From the NCBI GenBank assembly GCA_028284325.1, contig JANQRX010000001.1, positions 248,001 to 312,000 of the forward strand: a DNA stretch of 64,000 bases. Reading direction: 5' to 3'. The notes under the pieces are model-generated. The model was not told where the DNA came from and made no database searches. It saw nothing but the letters and a program-made list of their open reading frames with translations. The DNA is from Bauldia sp. (GTDB lineage Bacteria > Pseudomonadota > Alphaproteobacteria > Rhizobiales > Kaistiaceae). Positions 47,358-56,177 of this stretch are shown here, in pieces; the stretch's first letter is position 1; every line of letters starts with the position of its first letter. Both the position numbers and the translations under genes were made by a program.

Positions 47358-48161
47358 TCAGCCGTCGCCGGCGAGTTTCTTCCAGTCGTCGCGCTCGCTC
47401 ATCATGCTGCGCAGATAGGCGATGTTGGCCTCCGCCTCCGCCGGCGGCAGTTCGGCGGTCGCGATCGCTTCGGCTTCGTCGAAGCGGCCGGAGAGCCCGA
47501 TCGCCAGCGCCAGGTTCTGGCGGATGCGGCTGTCGGCCCCGTCCATCGCCGCGGCCCGCCGCAGAGTTTCCTCGGCTTTGTCGAGCTCGCGGGTGAGGAG
47601 ATAGGACATGCCGAGATTGGACAGCACCGACGGCTCGTCGGGGGCGATGTCGAGCGCCTGGGCATAGCGGGCGCGGGCGTCGCCATGGCGGCCGGACTGG
47701 TCGAGGATCGCCCCTTCGGCCGACAGGAGCCGCCAGTCGGGCTGGTCCGGTGTCTGCGCGCGCTGGACCGCGTCGAGGGCTCGGTTGAGATCGCCGCCGG
47801 CGGCGAGCGCCTTGCCGTAGGCGGCCAGAACCTCGCGATCGTTGGGATGGCGGATCGCCGCTTTCTGCAGCACCGATACCGCCTGGACCGTCCGCCCGCT
47901 CTGCTGCAGCGCCTTGGCGTAGCCGAGGGCGGTGGCCCGGTCGGTCGGATTCTTGGCGTAGCGCGCGCCCCACGCGTCGGCGGCCGTCTCGAAGTCGGCG
48001 CCGGTCACCGGCGCGGCGATCGATCCCGTGACGTCGGTGTCGAGCTTGGGCGCGGTACTGCACCCGGCGAGCACGGCCGCCAGCATCAACGCGGCGGCGC
48101 TCGCGCTCGTTCGCGGCGCGAGATCCAGCGTGAATCGGCAGATGCGGCGGGCCATGGCCAT
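47358..48161 (-). CDS. tadD: Tetratricopeptide-repeat lipoprotein TadD
   Basis: A 267-residue exported lipoprotein with lipobox region LMLAAVLAGCSTAP near residue 34. Five or so TPR-like helical pairs follow (LGYAKALQQSGRTVQAVSVL, LSAEGAILDQSGRHGDARAR, LSNLGMSYLLTRELDKAEET, NLALAIGLSGRFDEAEAI). TadD is thought to act as a pilotin or assembly factor for the secretin. It is transcribed opposite to the operon but encoded at its end. Its upstream region has paired TTAACC/GGTTAA motifs at 48192-48212. Confidence 0.88.
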   Translation of the reverse strand: MAMARRICRFTLDLAPRTSASAAALMLAAVLAGCSTAPKLDTDVTGSIAAPVTGADFETAADAWGARYAKNPTDRATALGYAKALQQSGRTVQAVSVLQKAAIRHPNDREVLAAYGKALAAGGDLNRALDAVQRAQTPDQPDWRLLSAEGAILDQSGRHGDARARYAQALDIAPDEPSVLSNLGMSYLLTRELDKAEETLRRAAAMDGADSRIRQNLALAIGLSGRFDEAEAIATAELPPAEAEANIAYLRSMMSERDDWKKLAGDG

Positions 48162-48269
48162 TCGCTCCTCGTCACGTCGAGCAATATTCCGTTAACCCTA
48201 ATGGTTGGTTAAAACGGACCCCTCTCGACCCACCGGCGCCCGCCGCCGCCTCAACCATCGGGACAACGC

Positions 48270-49670
48270 ATGCTGGATTGTTTCGCGCCCGCGACGACCG
48301 TGGACGCCACCCCCATCGACGCCGTGTCGCCGGAAGCCCTGGAGGCGCTGGCCGACCTGTCGGCGACCGACCGCCGGTGGCTGGAGACCGTCGGTTTCAA
48401 GGCCAAGAAGGGGGAGGTCGCCCTGCTGCCGGCCGCAGACGGCGAGCTCGCCCGTGTTCTGTTCGGCCTCGGCAGCGATGCGGAAGGCCCCGACCTTGAG
48501 GCTGGGCGCCTGCCGACGGCCGTGCCGGAGGGCGTTTATCAGCTCGGCAGCGGTTTCGGCGACGGCACGCTCGCGGCGGTCGCCTGGGCGCTCGGCGGCT
48601 ACCGGTTCGATCGCTACCGCGACGCCGATCGGCCGAAGGCGCGCCTGGTGCGGCCCAACGGCAATCGCGGCGTCGAGATCGAGACGGTGGCCGGCGGTGT
48701 CTACCTCGCCCGCGATCTCATCAACACGCCGGCCAACGATCTCGGCCCGGCCGAACTCGCGGCCGCGGCGCGCGACCTTGCCGCCCGTCACGACGCTGGT
48801 TTCGAGGAGATCGCCGGCCGCGCGCTCGACGACTTTCCGCTGATCGCTGCGGTCGGCGCCGCCGCCGCCAAGACGCGCGGCCCGCGCCTGATCGACCTCA
48901 CCTGGGGTGAGGCGGGCGCGCCCAAGGTCACGCTGGTCGGCAAGGGCGTCTGCTTCGACACCGGCGGCCTCGACCTCAAGCCGGCGGCCGGCATGTCGCT
49001 GATGAAGAAGGACATGGGTGGCGCCGCGGCGGTGCTGGGGCTCGCCGCGATGATCATGGCGGCGGAGCTTCCCGTCCGCCTGCGGGTGCTGATCCCGGCG
49101 GTCGAGAACGCCGTCGCCGGCAAGGCGTTTCGCCCCGGCGACGTCTTCCGTGCCCGCAGCGGGCTGACGGTCGAAATCGGCAACACCGATGCCGAGGGCC
49201 GCCTCGTGCTTGCCGACGCGATGGCCCTGGCGGTTGAGGAGAAGCCCGACCTCCTGATCGACCTGGCCACCCTCACGGGCGCCGCACGGGTGGCGGTCGG
49301 CCCCGACATCGTTCCCTTCTACACCCATGACGACAAGCTGGCGGCCGCGGTGATCGCGCAGGGCGCCGCCGTCGCCGACCCGATGTGGCGGCTGCCGCTG
49401 TGGCAGCCTTATGCGCGCCTGCTGGAGTCCAAGGTCGCCGACATCAACAACGCCGGCGCGAGCGCGTTCGCCGGTTCGATCACCGCCGCGCTGTTTCTCT
49501 CGCGGTTTGTCCCGTCCGGCACGACCTGGCTCCACGGCGATATCTTCGGCTGGACGCCGGCGGCGCTGCCGGGACGGCCGGTGGGCGGCGAGGCCCAGGC
49601 CATCCGGGCGCTGTTCGCCCTTCTCAAGGACCGTATCCAGAGCTTGATGCCGCACGTCTGGCGGGCTTAA
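48270..49670 (+). CDS. Leucyl aminopeptidase family protein (M17)
   Basis: A 466-residue cytosolic metallo-aminopeptidase. The C-terminal catalytic domain has VTLVGKGVCFDTGGLDLKP, SLMKKDMGGAAAVLGLA and the M17 signature NTDAEGRLVLADAM, supplying the lysine, aspartate and glutamate metal ligands. DLATLTGAARVAVGPD precedes the late catalytic region. The N-terminal domain is divergent and shorter than in PepA, as in the alphaproteobacterial subgroup. It probably degrades short peptides. It is in a cluster with a MarR regulator and an NlpC/P60 hydrolase, all on the same strand. Confidence 0.9.
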   Translation: MLDCFAPATTVDATPIDAVSPEALEALADLSATDRRWLETVGFKAKKGEVALLPAADGELARVLFGLGSDAEGPDLEAGRLPTAVPEGVYQLGSGFGDGTLAAVAWALGGYRFDRYRDADRPKARLVRPNGNRGVEIETVAGGVYLARDLINTPANDLGPAELAAAARDLAARHDAGFEEIAGRALDDFPLIAAVGAAAAKTRGPRLIDLTWGEAGAPKVTLVGKGVCFDTGGLDLKPAAGMSLMKKDMGGAAAVLGLAAMIMAAELPVRLRVLIPAVENAVAGKAFRPGDVFRARSGLTVEIGNTDAEGRLVLADAMALAVEEKPDLLIDLATLTGAARVAVGPDIVPFYTHDDKLAAAVIAQGAAVADPMWRLPLWQPYARLLESKVADINNAGASAFAGSITAALFLSRFVPSGTTWLHGDIFGWTPAALPGRPVGGEAQAIRALFALLKDRIQSLMPHVWRA

Positions 49671-49673
49671 ATA

Positions 49674-49692
49674 GTTCGGTTCCGAAACGAAC
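49674..49692 (+). promoter_or_regulatory. Operator-like palindrome upstream of the MarR gene
   Basis: A 19-bp imperfect palindrome, GTTCGGTTCCGAAACGAAC, directly after the aminopeptidase stop and 18 bp before the MarR start. MarR dimers typically bind palindromes of about this length, so autoregulation is plausible. Only the symmetry is observed. Confidence 0.45.
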
Positions 49693-49710
49693 GTGGGATC
49701 GTAAGGTGTC

Positions 49711-50061
49711 ATGCCCACGGGATTACGGCCGAGCCAGGCCCTGCAGCTTTGGCACGACGTCACGATGGATGTCGTGCGCGATGGCAAGACCGACCTGACA
49801 GCCCGGCAACTGGCGGTGCTGCTGACGGTCTATCTCGAGCCGCCGCCGCACACCGTGCGCGGACTCGCCGCCAAGCTCGGCGTCACCAAGCCGGTCATCA
49901 CCCGCGCGCTCGATACCATGGGGCGCCAGGGGCTGCTGGAGCGCCGCCGCGACCAGAAGGACCGCCGCAACGTGCTCGTCCACCGCACGGTCGACGGCGC
50001 GCTGGAGGTGGAGCGTCTGGGCGATCTCGTCGTTGGCCGCCATCGCGACCTGCCGCTTTGA
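49711..50061 (+). CDS. MarR-family transcriptional regulator (short)
   Basis: A 116-residue winged-helix protein. The DNA-binding helices are in LTARQLAVLLTVYLEPPPHT, VRGLAAKLGVTKPVITRALD and the wing MGRQGLLERRRDQKDRRNVL. The C-terminus ends soon after the wing, shorter than typical MarR proteins (about 140 residues), so the second dimerisation helix is reduced. It lies between an M17 aminopeptidase and an NlpC/P60 gene and may regulate them. It could alternatively be an orphan regulator. Confidence 0.8.
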   Translation: MPTGLRPSQALQLWHDVTMDVVRDGKTDLTARQLAVLLTVYLEPPPHTVRGLAAKLGVTKPVITRALDTMGRQGLLERRRDQKDRRNVLVHRTVDGALEVERLGDLVVGRHRDLPL

Positions 50062-50105
50062 CGGATGTCGTATCGGCCCCCTCGGCACGGTGGTAGGTTT
50101 TCGCC

Positions 50106-50966
50106 ATGAGCGAAGCGCTGGACCCCCGACTGCACGCCTTCAGGCCCGATCTTGCCGACGAGGGCCTGCGCGGCCGCGTCGAGAGCGAGACCTTTGTCGC
50201 CGCCGTCGACCGGCCGGTGGTCCAGGGTTCGGCGGCGCTCCGGGCGTCGCCGTCGCCTGAGGCACCGATCTGCACCGAGGTCCTGTTCGGCGAAACCTTC
50301 CGCGTGTTCGAGGATCGCGAAGGCTGGTCGTGGGGGCAGCTCGCCACCGACGGTTATGTCGGCTACGTGCCCTCGGCCGCCCTGGGCGACTCGGTCGGCA
50401 TTCCGACCCACCGCGTCACCGCGCTCGGCACGTTTCTGTATCCCGAGCCGGATCTCAAACTGCCGCCCCGGGCCGCCTTGTCGCTCGGCAGCCGTCTCAG
50501 CCTCGGCGATGAGGTCGAGGTGCGCGGCCAGACCTATCGCCTGGTGGACGGCGGGGGCGCCGTCGTCGCTGCCCATGTGGCCGCCGTCGACGCCCCGCCG
50601 GATGCCGACCACGTTGTCGTCGCGGAGCGGTTTCTGAACGTGCCCTATCTGTGGGGCGGGCGAACCTGCCGGGGCGTCGATTGCTCCTCCCTGGTGCAGT
50701 TGTCGCTGATGGCCGCCGGCATCGAGGCGCCTCGCGACAGCGACTTGCAGGAGCGGGCGATCGGCCATCCGGTCGACCATGCCGGTGCCGCCGCCCACCC
50801 CGGCGATTTCGTGTTCTGGCCGGGACATGTGGGGATCATGATCGACGGCGAGTACATGATCCATGCCAGCGGCCACCACATGGCCGTGGTGATCGAACCC
50901 CTGGCCGAAGCCACCGACCGCATCGGGCAATCGGCCGGCCCGCCTACCAGCCGTCGGCGCTTGTGA
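50106..50966 (+). CDS. NlpC/P60 family cysteine peptidase with SH3 domain
   Basis: A 286-residue hydrolase. The N-terminal half contains one or two bacterial SH3-type folds (TEVLFGETFRVFEDREGWSW, GYVGYVPSAAL). The C-terminal NlpC/P60 domain has the catalytic cysteine in GRTCRGVDCSSLVQLSL and the histidine in WPGHVGIMIDGEYMIHASG. No signal peptide is evident, so it may act in the cytoplasm on murein-derived gamma-D-glutamyl peptides. This fits the neighbouring aminopeptidase and suggests a peptide recycling route. Confidence 0.88.
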   Translation: MSEALDPRLHAFRPDLADEGLRGRVESETFVAAVDRPVVQGSAALRASPSPEAPICTEVLFGETFRVFEDREGWSWGQLATDGYVGYVPSAALGDSVGIPTHRVTALGTFLYPEPDLKLPPRAALSLGSRLSLGDEVEVRGQTYRLVDGGGAVVAAHVAAVDAPPDADHVVVAERFLNVPYLWGGRTCRGVDCSSLVQLSLMAAGIEAPRDSDLQERAIGHPVDHAGAAAHPGDFVFWPGHVGIMIDGEYMIHASGHHMAVVIEPLAEATDRIGQSAGPPTSRRRL

Positions 50967-50974
50967 GGGGCAGG

Positions 50975-51934
50975 TCAGTACCAGGCCGTCCGATCGATGA
51001 CGCCGCGCAGCGGCTTGCCGGCTTCGTAATCGACGATCTGTGCGTGGATGGCCGCCGCCAGGGTCGCGGGCGCGCTGGGCGCGGAGACATGCGGCGTGAT
51101 CACGAGATTGTCCAGGCGCCACAACGGGCTGGCCGGGTCCAGAGGCTCCTCGCAGAAGACGTCGAGGCTCGCGCCGATCAGGGTTCCGTCGGTCAACGCC
51201 CGGGCGATGTCGTCCTCGTTCTGCACGCCGCCGCGCCCGGCATTGATGAGCACCGGACCGCCCAGCGGCCCGTCGCGCGCCAGCTTCCTGAACAGGGCGT
51301 CGTCGAGCAGCCCTTCGGTCGCCGGTGTCAACGGTAAGAGGCAGACGAGGATGTCGGTGCGGGCGAGAAAGGCGTCGAGCCCGTCGGTGCCGTGGAATGT
51401 TGCGATCCCGGCGTCGGGGCGCGGCGTGCGGCTCCATCCGGCGACGGCGAAGCCGAGGTGTTTCAGTGCGTCCGCCGCCGCCCGCCCGAGAACACCGAGC
51501 CCCATGATCCCGACCCTGACCTCGCCGGCCGGCGCCTGGCGAAGCTCGCGCCATTCGGCCTTGGCCTGCAGGCGGTCATAGGCGCGCTGCTGGCGATGGT
51601 GCAGGAGGACCTGCAACGTCACCCATTCGGTCATGCGTCCGGTCAGGTCGTCATCGATGATACGCACGATCGGCACCTCGGGGAGATCGAGGTGCACGAG
51701 GTGGTCGACACCGGCGCCGAGCGAAAAGACCACCGCAACGTCACGCGCCGCGGCGACGGCCTCGGCCGGCGGTTTCCAGGCAAGCAGATAGCGTGGCCGA
51801 AAATCCGCAGACACGTCCGGCCAGCAATGGACTGGGCGATCGGGGTCGCGGGCGCGGATGGTCTCGGCCCAGGGCGCGGCCGCCCACGGTCCCGAGGCGA
51901 TCAGGATCGATGGCTTCGCCGTGCCCGCACTCAC
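50975..51934 (-). CDS. D-2-hydroxyacid dehydrogenase (glyoxylate/hydroxypyruvate reductase A-like)
   Basis: A 319-residue NAD(P)-dependent reductase. The nucleotide-binding motif is RVGIMGLGVLGRAAADALKH. The catalytic arginine region is in NAGRGGVQNEDDIARAL, and the glutamate and histidine are in FCEEPLDPASPLWRLDN and VITPHVSAPS. The sequence pattern fits GhrA. The GTG start at 51934 overlaps the stop of the upstream yejF gene (GTGA), so it is co-transcribed with the peptide importer, an unexpected partnership. Confidence 0.87.
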   Translation of the reverse strand: MSAGTAKPSILIASGPWAAAPWAETIRARDPDRPVHCWPDVSADFRPRYLLAWKPPAEAVAAARDVAVVFSLGAGVDHLVHLDLPEVPIVRIIDDDLTGRMTEWVTLQVLLHHRQQRAYDRLQAKAEWRELRQAPAGEVRVGIMGLGVLGRAAADALKHLGFAVAGWSRTPRPDAGIATFHGTDGLDAFLARTDILVCLLPLTPATEGLLDDALFRKLARDGPLGGPVLINAGRGGVQNEDDIARALTDGTLIGASLDVFCEEPLDPASPLWRLDNLVITPHVSAPSAPATLAAAIHAQIVDYEAGKPLRGVIDRTAWY

Positions 51935-53556
51935 TGCGCGACCACGCCCTCCGGCGCGGCATCGATGTCGAACGCGGCCGCCATCAGCGCGCGGGTGTAG
52001 TCGGTGACCGGCGCGTCGAACACCTCGGCCGCGTGGCCTTTCTCGACCACCTTGCCGGCGCGCATGACGATGATGTCGTTGGCGAGCGCCCGCACGACCT
52101 TGAGGTCGTGGCTGATGAACAGATAGGCGAGGTTGTGCCGCTTCTGCAGGTCGCGGAGGAGGTCGACCACCTGCGCCTGCACGCTCATGTCGAGCGCCGA
52201 GGTCGGCTCGTCGAGCATCACGAACCGGGGTTCCAGCACCATCGCGCGCGCGACCGCGATGCGCTGGCGCTGCCCGCCGGAGAACTCGTGCGGATAGCGG
52301 TTGCGGGTCGTGGGGTCGATGCCGACCTCCTCCAGCGCTTCCGCCGAGCGCCGGTCGCGTTCGGCCAATGTGAATCCCGGCCGATGGATGCGCAGGCCCT
52401 CCGCCACGATCTCGCCGATCGACATCCGCGGCGACAGCGATCCATAAGGGTCCTGGAAGACGATCTGCATGTCGGAGCGCAGCGACCGCATGGCCTTGAA
52501 GTTGTGCCGCTGAACCTCGTTGTTCATGAACACGATGCGGCCCTCCGACGAGATCAGCCGCATCAGGGCCAGACCCAGCGTCGTCTTGCCCGAGCCGGAC
52601 TCGCCAACCACGCCCAGCGTCTGACCTTCGCGGACCGCCACGTCGATGCCGTCGACCGCCTTGATGTGCCCGACCGTGCGCCGCAGGAGCCCGCGGCGGA
52701 TCGGGAACCAGACCTTGAGGTCGTCGGCCTCCATCACCACCGGCGCATCGGCGTCGGGGGCGGGCGGATCGCCCTTCGGCTCGGCGGCGAGCAGATGCCT
52801 GGTGTAGGCGTGTTGCGGCCGCACGAAGATGTCCTCGGTCGGGCCCTGCTCGACGATCTGGCCGCCGGTCATCACGCACACACGCTTGGCCATCTTGCGG
52901 ACGATCCCGAGATCATGGGTGATGAACAGCATGGCCATGCCGGTCTTGGCCTGGAGTTCGCGCAGGAGCTTCAGGATCTGCGCCTGCACCGTCACGTCGA
53001 GCGCCGTGGTCGGCTCGTCGGCGATCAGGAGATCGGGTTCGTTGGCGAGCGCCATCGCGATCATCACGCGCTGCCGCTGACCGCCCGACAACTGGTGCGG
53101 ATAGGACTGGAGCCGGCTCTGCGGGTCGCCGATCCCGACCTGGTCGAGGAGTTCCAGCACCCGTTCGCGCGCCTGCGTGTCGCTCATGCCGCGGTGCGTG
53201 ATCAGGATCTCGCCCACCTGCCGCTCGATGGTGTGGAGCGGATTGAGCGACGTCATGGGCTCCTGGAAGATGATCGATATTTCGTTGCCGCGAACCCCGC
53301 GCAGGGCGGCGTCGGGCGCCCGCAGCAGCTCCTGTCCCTTGAACTGGACCGACCCGGCCGGGTGGTGCGCTGAAGACGGCAGGAGCCGCAGGACCGAAAG
53401 GGCCGTGACCGACTTGCCGGACCCGGATTCGCCGACCAGCGCCACTGTCTCGCCCTTGCCGATCTCGAAGCTCGCGCCCTCGACCGCCATGGTAGCCGCG
53501 CCGCCCTGGCGGAACTCGACCCCGAGATCGTCGACGGTGAGGAGCGGCTCGCTCAT
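51931..53556 (-). CDS. yejF: Peptide ABC transporter ATP-binding protein, fused double ATPase (YejF)
   Basis: A 541-residue protein with two oligopeptide-type ATPase domains (DppD- and DppF-like). Domain 1 has Walker [10 protein letters not shown] and signature [17 protein letters not shown]. Domain 2 has Walker [10 protein letters not shown], signature [17 protein letters not shown] and Walker [15 protein letters not shown]. Both switch histidines are present (FITHDLGI and FISHDLKV). It energises the YejBE permeases for uptake of peptides, including microcin C-type antibiotics in enterobacteria. It starts 3 bp after the small exported protein gene. Confidence 0.92.
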   Translation of the reverse strand: MSEPLLTVDDLGVEFRQGGAATMAVEGASFEIGKGETVALVGESGSGKSVTALSVLRLLPSSAHHPAGSVQFKGQELLRAPDAALRGVRGNEISIIFQEPMTSLNPLHTIERQVGEILITHRGMSDTQARERVLELLDQVGIGDPQSRLQSYPHQLSGGQRQRVMIAMALANEPDLLIADEPTTALDVTVQAQILKLLRELQAKTGMAMLFITHDLGIVRKMAKRVCVMTGGQIVEQGPTEDIFVRPQHAYTRHLLAAEPKGDPPAPDADAPVVMEADDLKVWFPIRRGLLRRTVGHIKAVDGIDVAVREGQTLGVVGESGSGKTTLGLALMRLISSEGRIVFMNNEVQRHNFKAMRSLRSDMQIVFQDPYGSLSPRMSIGEIVAEGLRIHRPGFTLAERDRRSAEALEEVGIDPTTRNRYPHEFSGGQRQRIAVARAMVLEPRFVMLDEPTSALDMSVQAQVVDLLRDLQKRHNLAYLFISHDLKVVRALANDIIVMRAGKVVEKGHAAEVFDAPVTDYTRALMAAAFDIDAAPEGVVAQ

Positions 53557-53558
53557 TG

Positions 53559-53876
53559 TCAGAGACCCGTTCCCGAGCGTTCGCACTTGCCGCCGGCAGG
53601 GATCAGCGCCGCATCGAAATAGTCGAAGCACCGAGCGTAGTCGCCGAGCCGCGACTGCCACAGCGTGACGATCGCCTGTCGCCCATCGGGCCATGACAGG
53701 GTCGACATCGCCATGAACTGCCAGCCGTCGCGCGCCAGTTGCGCCGACGAGATCGCCGGGTCCAGGCCCCAGGCACCGTTGGCGCCGACGACCGACTCGC
53801 GCTCGTCGGCAGCCACAGGTGTAAGCGCGGCGCAAAGCGCGGTTGCAGCGGCGACGGCAACGATCCTGACGCTCAT
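53559..53876 (-). CDS. Small exported protein of unknown function between yejE and yejF
   Basis: A 105-residue protein with a clear signal peptide (MSVRIVAVAAATALCAALTP, cleavage near VAA-DE). The mature part includes GANGAWGLDPAISSAQLARD, FMAMSTLSWPDGRQAIVTLW and two cysteines (YARCFDYFDA and GGKCERSG) that could pair. The ATG overlaps the yejE stop by ATGA and the stop is 2 bp from yejF, so it is truly embedded in the operon. No family recognised; a periplasmic accessory role for the transporter is possible. Confidence 0.75.
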   Translation of the reverse strand: MSVRIVAVAAATALCAALTPVAADERESVVGANGAWGLDPAISSAQLARDGWQFMAMSTLSWPDGRQAIVTLWQSRLGDYARCFDYFDAALIPAGGKCERSGTGL

Positions 53877-55048
53877 TCGAAGGTCTTTCGCGGATCGAAC
53901 GCGTCGCGGACCCCTTCGCCGACGAAGATCAGCAACGACAGCATGATCGAGATGACGAAGAAGCCCGACAGGCCGAGCCACGGCGCGTGGACGTTGTCCT
54001 TGCCCTGGGCGAGCAGTTCGCCGAGCGAGGGTGAGCCCGGCGGCAGGCCGAAACCCAAAAAGTCGAGTGAGGTCAGCGTGGTGATCGAGCCGTTGAGGAT
54101 GAACGGCAGGAAGGTGAGGGTCGCCACCATGGCGTTGGGCAGGAGATGGCGGAACATGATGGTCACGTTGCCGACGCCCAACGCCCGCGCAGCGTTGATG
54201 TACTCGAAATTGCGTCCGCGCAGGAACTCCGCCCGCACCACGCCCACCAGCGCCACCCATGAGAACAGCAACAGGATGCCGAGGAGCACGAAGAAGCTGG
54301 GGGCGATCACCGACGAGATGATGAGCAGGAGGTAGAGCGCCGGGATCGACGTCCAGATCTCGATGAAACGCTGGAACAGGAGATCGACCCAGCCGCCGAA
54401 ATAGCCCTGCACGGCGCCGGCGACGACGCCGATCACCGACGAGATGATGGCGAGCGTCAGTCCGAACAGGACCGAGATGCGGAAGCCGTAGATCACGCGC
54501 GCCACCACGTCGCGCGCCTGGTCGTCGGTGCCGAGCCAGTGCCAGTTGCCGACGGTGCAGTTGGGATCGTCGACGCCGAGGGGGTATTGCTGGCAGCGCT
54601 CCTCGATGGACATCAGCCACCACGGTTGCGACGGCGCGGGCGTCGGGATTTCGTTGTTGACGGTGCGGAACGAGTAGCGGATCGGCGCCCAGATCAACCA
54701 GCCGTTGGCGCTGATCTCCTCCTGGATGAAGGGATCGCGGTAGTCGGTGGTCGCCAGGAAGCCGCCGAAGCGTTCCTCCGGATAGTTCACGAACACCGGC
54801 ATGAGGACTTCGCCCTTGTAGACCACCAGCAGCGGCCGGTCGTTGGCGATGAACTCCGCAAACAGCGACAGGACGAACAGCACCATGAAGATGACGAATG
54901 ACCAGTAGCCGCGCCGGTTCTTCCGGAAGTTTTCGAGCCGCCGGCGGTTGAGCGGCGACAGGGTCAGCCGGCGCCGACGGGCCGGTGCTTCGTCGACCGC
55001 GGTTGCGGCTGCGTCGGCTTCGGTCGAGGTGTCGAGGGCGTGCTCCAC
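53873..55048 (-). CDS. yejE: Peptide ABC transporter permease YejE
   Basis: A 391-residue permease with an unusually long N-terminal cytoplasmic and periplasmic region typical of YejE (NRRRLENFRKNRRGYWSFVI, then NDRPLLVVYKGEVLMPVFVN and YPEERFGGFLATTDYRDPFI). The C-terminal BPD_transp_1 domain has GTDDQARDVVARVIYGFRIS and an EAA-type loop RGRNFEYINAARALGVGN. It lies between yejB (stop immediately upstream of its start) and the small exported protein gene. Confidence 0.92.
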   Translation of the reverse strand: MEHALDTSTEADAAATAVDEAPARRRRLTLSPLNRRRLENFRKNRRGYWSFVIFMVLFVLSLFAEFIANDRPLLVVYKGEVLMPVFVNYPEERFGGFLATTDYRDPFIQEEISANGWLIWAPIRYSFRTVNNEIPTPAPSQPWWLMSIEERCQQYPLGVDDPNCTVGNWHWLGTDDQARDVVARVIYGFRISVLFGLTLAIISSVIGVVAGAVQGYFGGWVDLLFQRFIEIWTSIPALYLLLIISSVIAPSFFVLLGILLLFSWVALVGVVRAEFLRGRNFEYINAARALGVGNVTIMFRHLLPNAMVATLTFLPFILNGSITTLTSLDFLGFGLPPGSPSLGELLAQGKDNVHAPWLGLSGFFVISIMLSLLIFVGEGVRDAFDPRKTFE

Positions 55049-56167
55049 CTAGACCTCGCGCGTCTCGAAGTCGATGCGGGGGTCGATCCAGGTGTAGGTG
55101 AGATCGGAGATCAGGCTCACCACCAGGCCCAGCAGCGAGAAGATGTAGAGGGTGGCGAAGACCACCGGGTAGTCGCGGTTGAGGATCGATTCGAAGCCGA
55201 GCAGGCCGAGCCCGTCGAGCGAGAAGATCGTCTCGATCAGGAGCGCGCCCGCGAAGAACGCACCGATGAAGGCGCCCGGAAAACCGGCGATGATGATCAG
55301 CATCGCGTTGCGGAAGACGTGGCGATAGAGCACCTGGCGCTCGTTCAGGCCCTTGGCCCGCGCCGTCATCACGTACTGCTTGCGGATTTCGTCGAGGAAG
55401 GAGTTCTTCGTCAGCAAGGTCGTGGTCGCGAAGGCCGACAGCGCCATGGCGATCAGCGGCAGGGTCAGGTGCCAGAAATAGTCGAGGATCTTGCCGTACC
55501 ACGGCAGGTCGTCCCAGTTCTCCGACACCAGCCCGCGCAACGGGAACAAGTCGAGGAACGAACCGCCGGCGAACAGGATGATCAGCAGGATCGCGAACAG
55601 GAACCCGGGGATGGCGTAGCCGACGATGATCACCGCGCTCGTCCAGATGTCGAAGCGGCTGCCGTCGGAGATCGCCTTGCGTATCCCCAGCGGGATCGAC
55701 ACTGCGTAGGAGAGCAGCGTCATCCACAGGCCGAGCGAGATCGAGACCGGCAGTTTCTCGGCCACCAGTTCGAGCACGCCGATATCGCGGAAATAGCTCT
55801 CGCCGAAGTCGAACCGCATGTAGTTCCACAGCATCAGGCCGAAGCGCGTCAGCGGCGGCTTGTCGAAGCCGAACTGCTGCTCCAGCTCGAGGATGAACTC
55901 CGGATCGAGTCCCTGGGCGCCGCGATAGCGGGAGGTGACGCTGTCGTCGCTCCCGCCTGCGGCTTCCTGATTGCCCTCGACGCCCGCGAAGTCGCCACCG
56001 CCGCCGGTGATCCGCGCGGTGGCGGAAACATCGGTGCCCTGAAGCTGGGCGATCACCCGCTCCACCGGCCCGCCCGGAGCGAACTGCACCACGAGGAAGC
56101 TGATGGCCATGATCCCGAACATGGTCGGGATGATCAGCAACAGCCTCCGCAGGATATAGGCGCCCAT
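55049..56167 (-). CDS. yejB: Peptide ABC transporter permease YejB
   Basis: A 372-residue permease starting [20 protein letters not shown], the typical DppB/YejB N-terminus. A periplasmic insert of ~60 residues is rich in glycine and contains [14 protein letters not shown]. The transmembrane core includes [20 protein letters not shown] (EAA loop) and ends near [11 protein letters not shown]. It pairs with YejE. It ends directly before the yejE start and follows the yejA gene by 10 bp. Confidence 0.92.
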   Translation of the reverse strand: MGAYILRRLLLIIPTMFGIMAISFLVVQFAPGGPVERVIAQLQGTDVSATARITGGGGDFAGVEGNQEAAGGSDDSVTSRYRGAQGLDPEFILELEQQFGFDKPPLTRFGLMLWNYMRFDFGESYFRDIGVLELVAEKLPVSISLGLWMTLLSYAVSIPLGIRKAISDGSRFDIWTSAVIIVGYAIPGFLFAILLIILFAGGSFLDLFPLRGLVSENWDDLPWYGKILDYFWHLTLPLIAMALSAFATTTLLTKNSFLDEIRKQYVMTARAKGLNERQVLYRHVFRNAMLIIIAGFPGAFIGAFFAGALLIETIFSLDGLGLLGFESILNRDYPVVFATLYIFSLLGLVVSLISDLTYTWIDPRIDFETREV

Positions 56168-56177
56168 GGGCGGGGTC

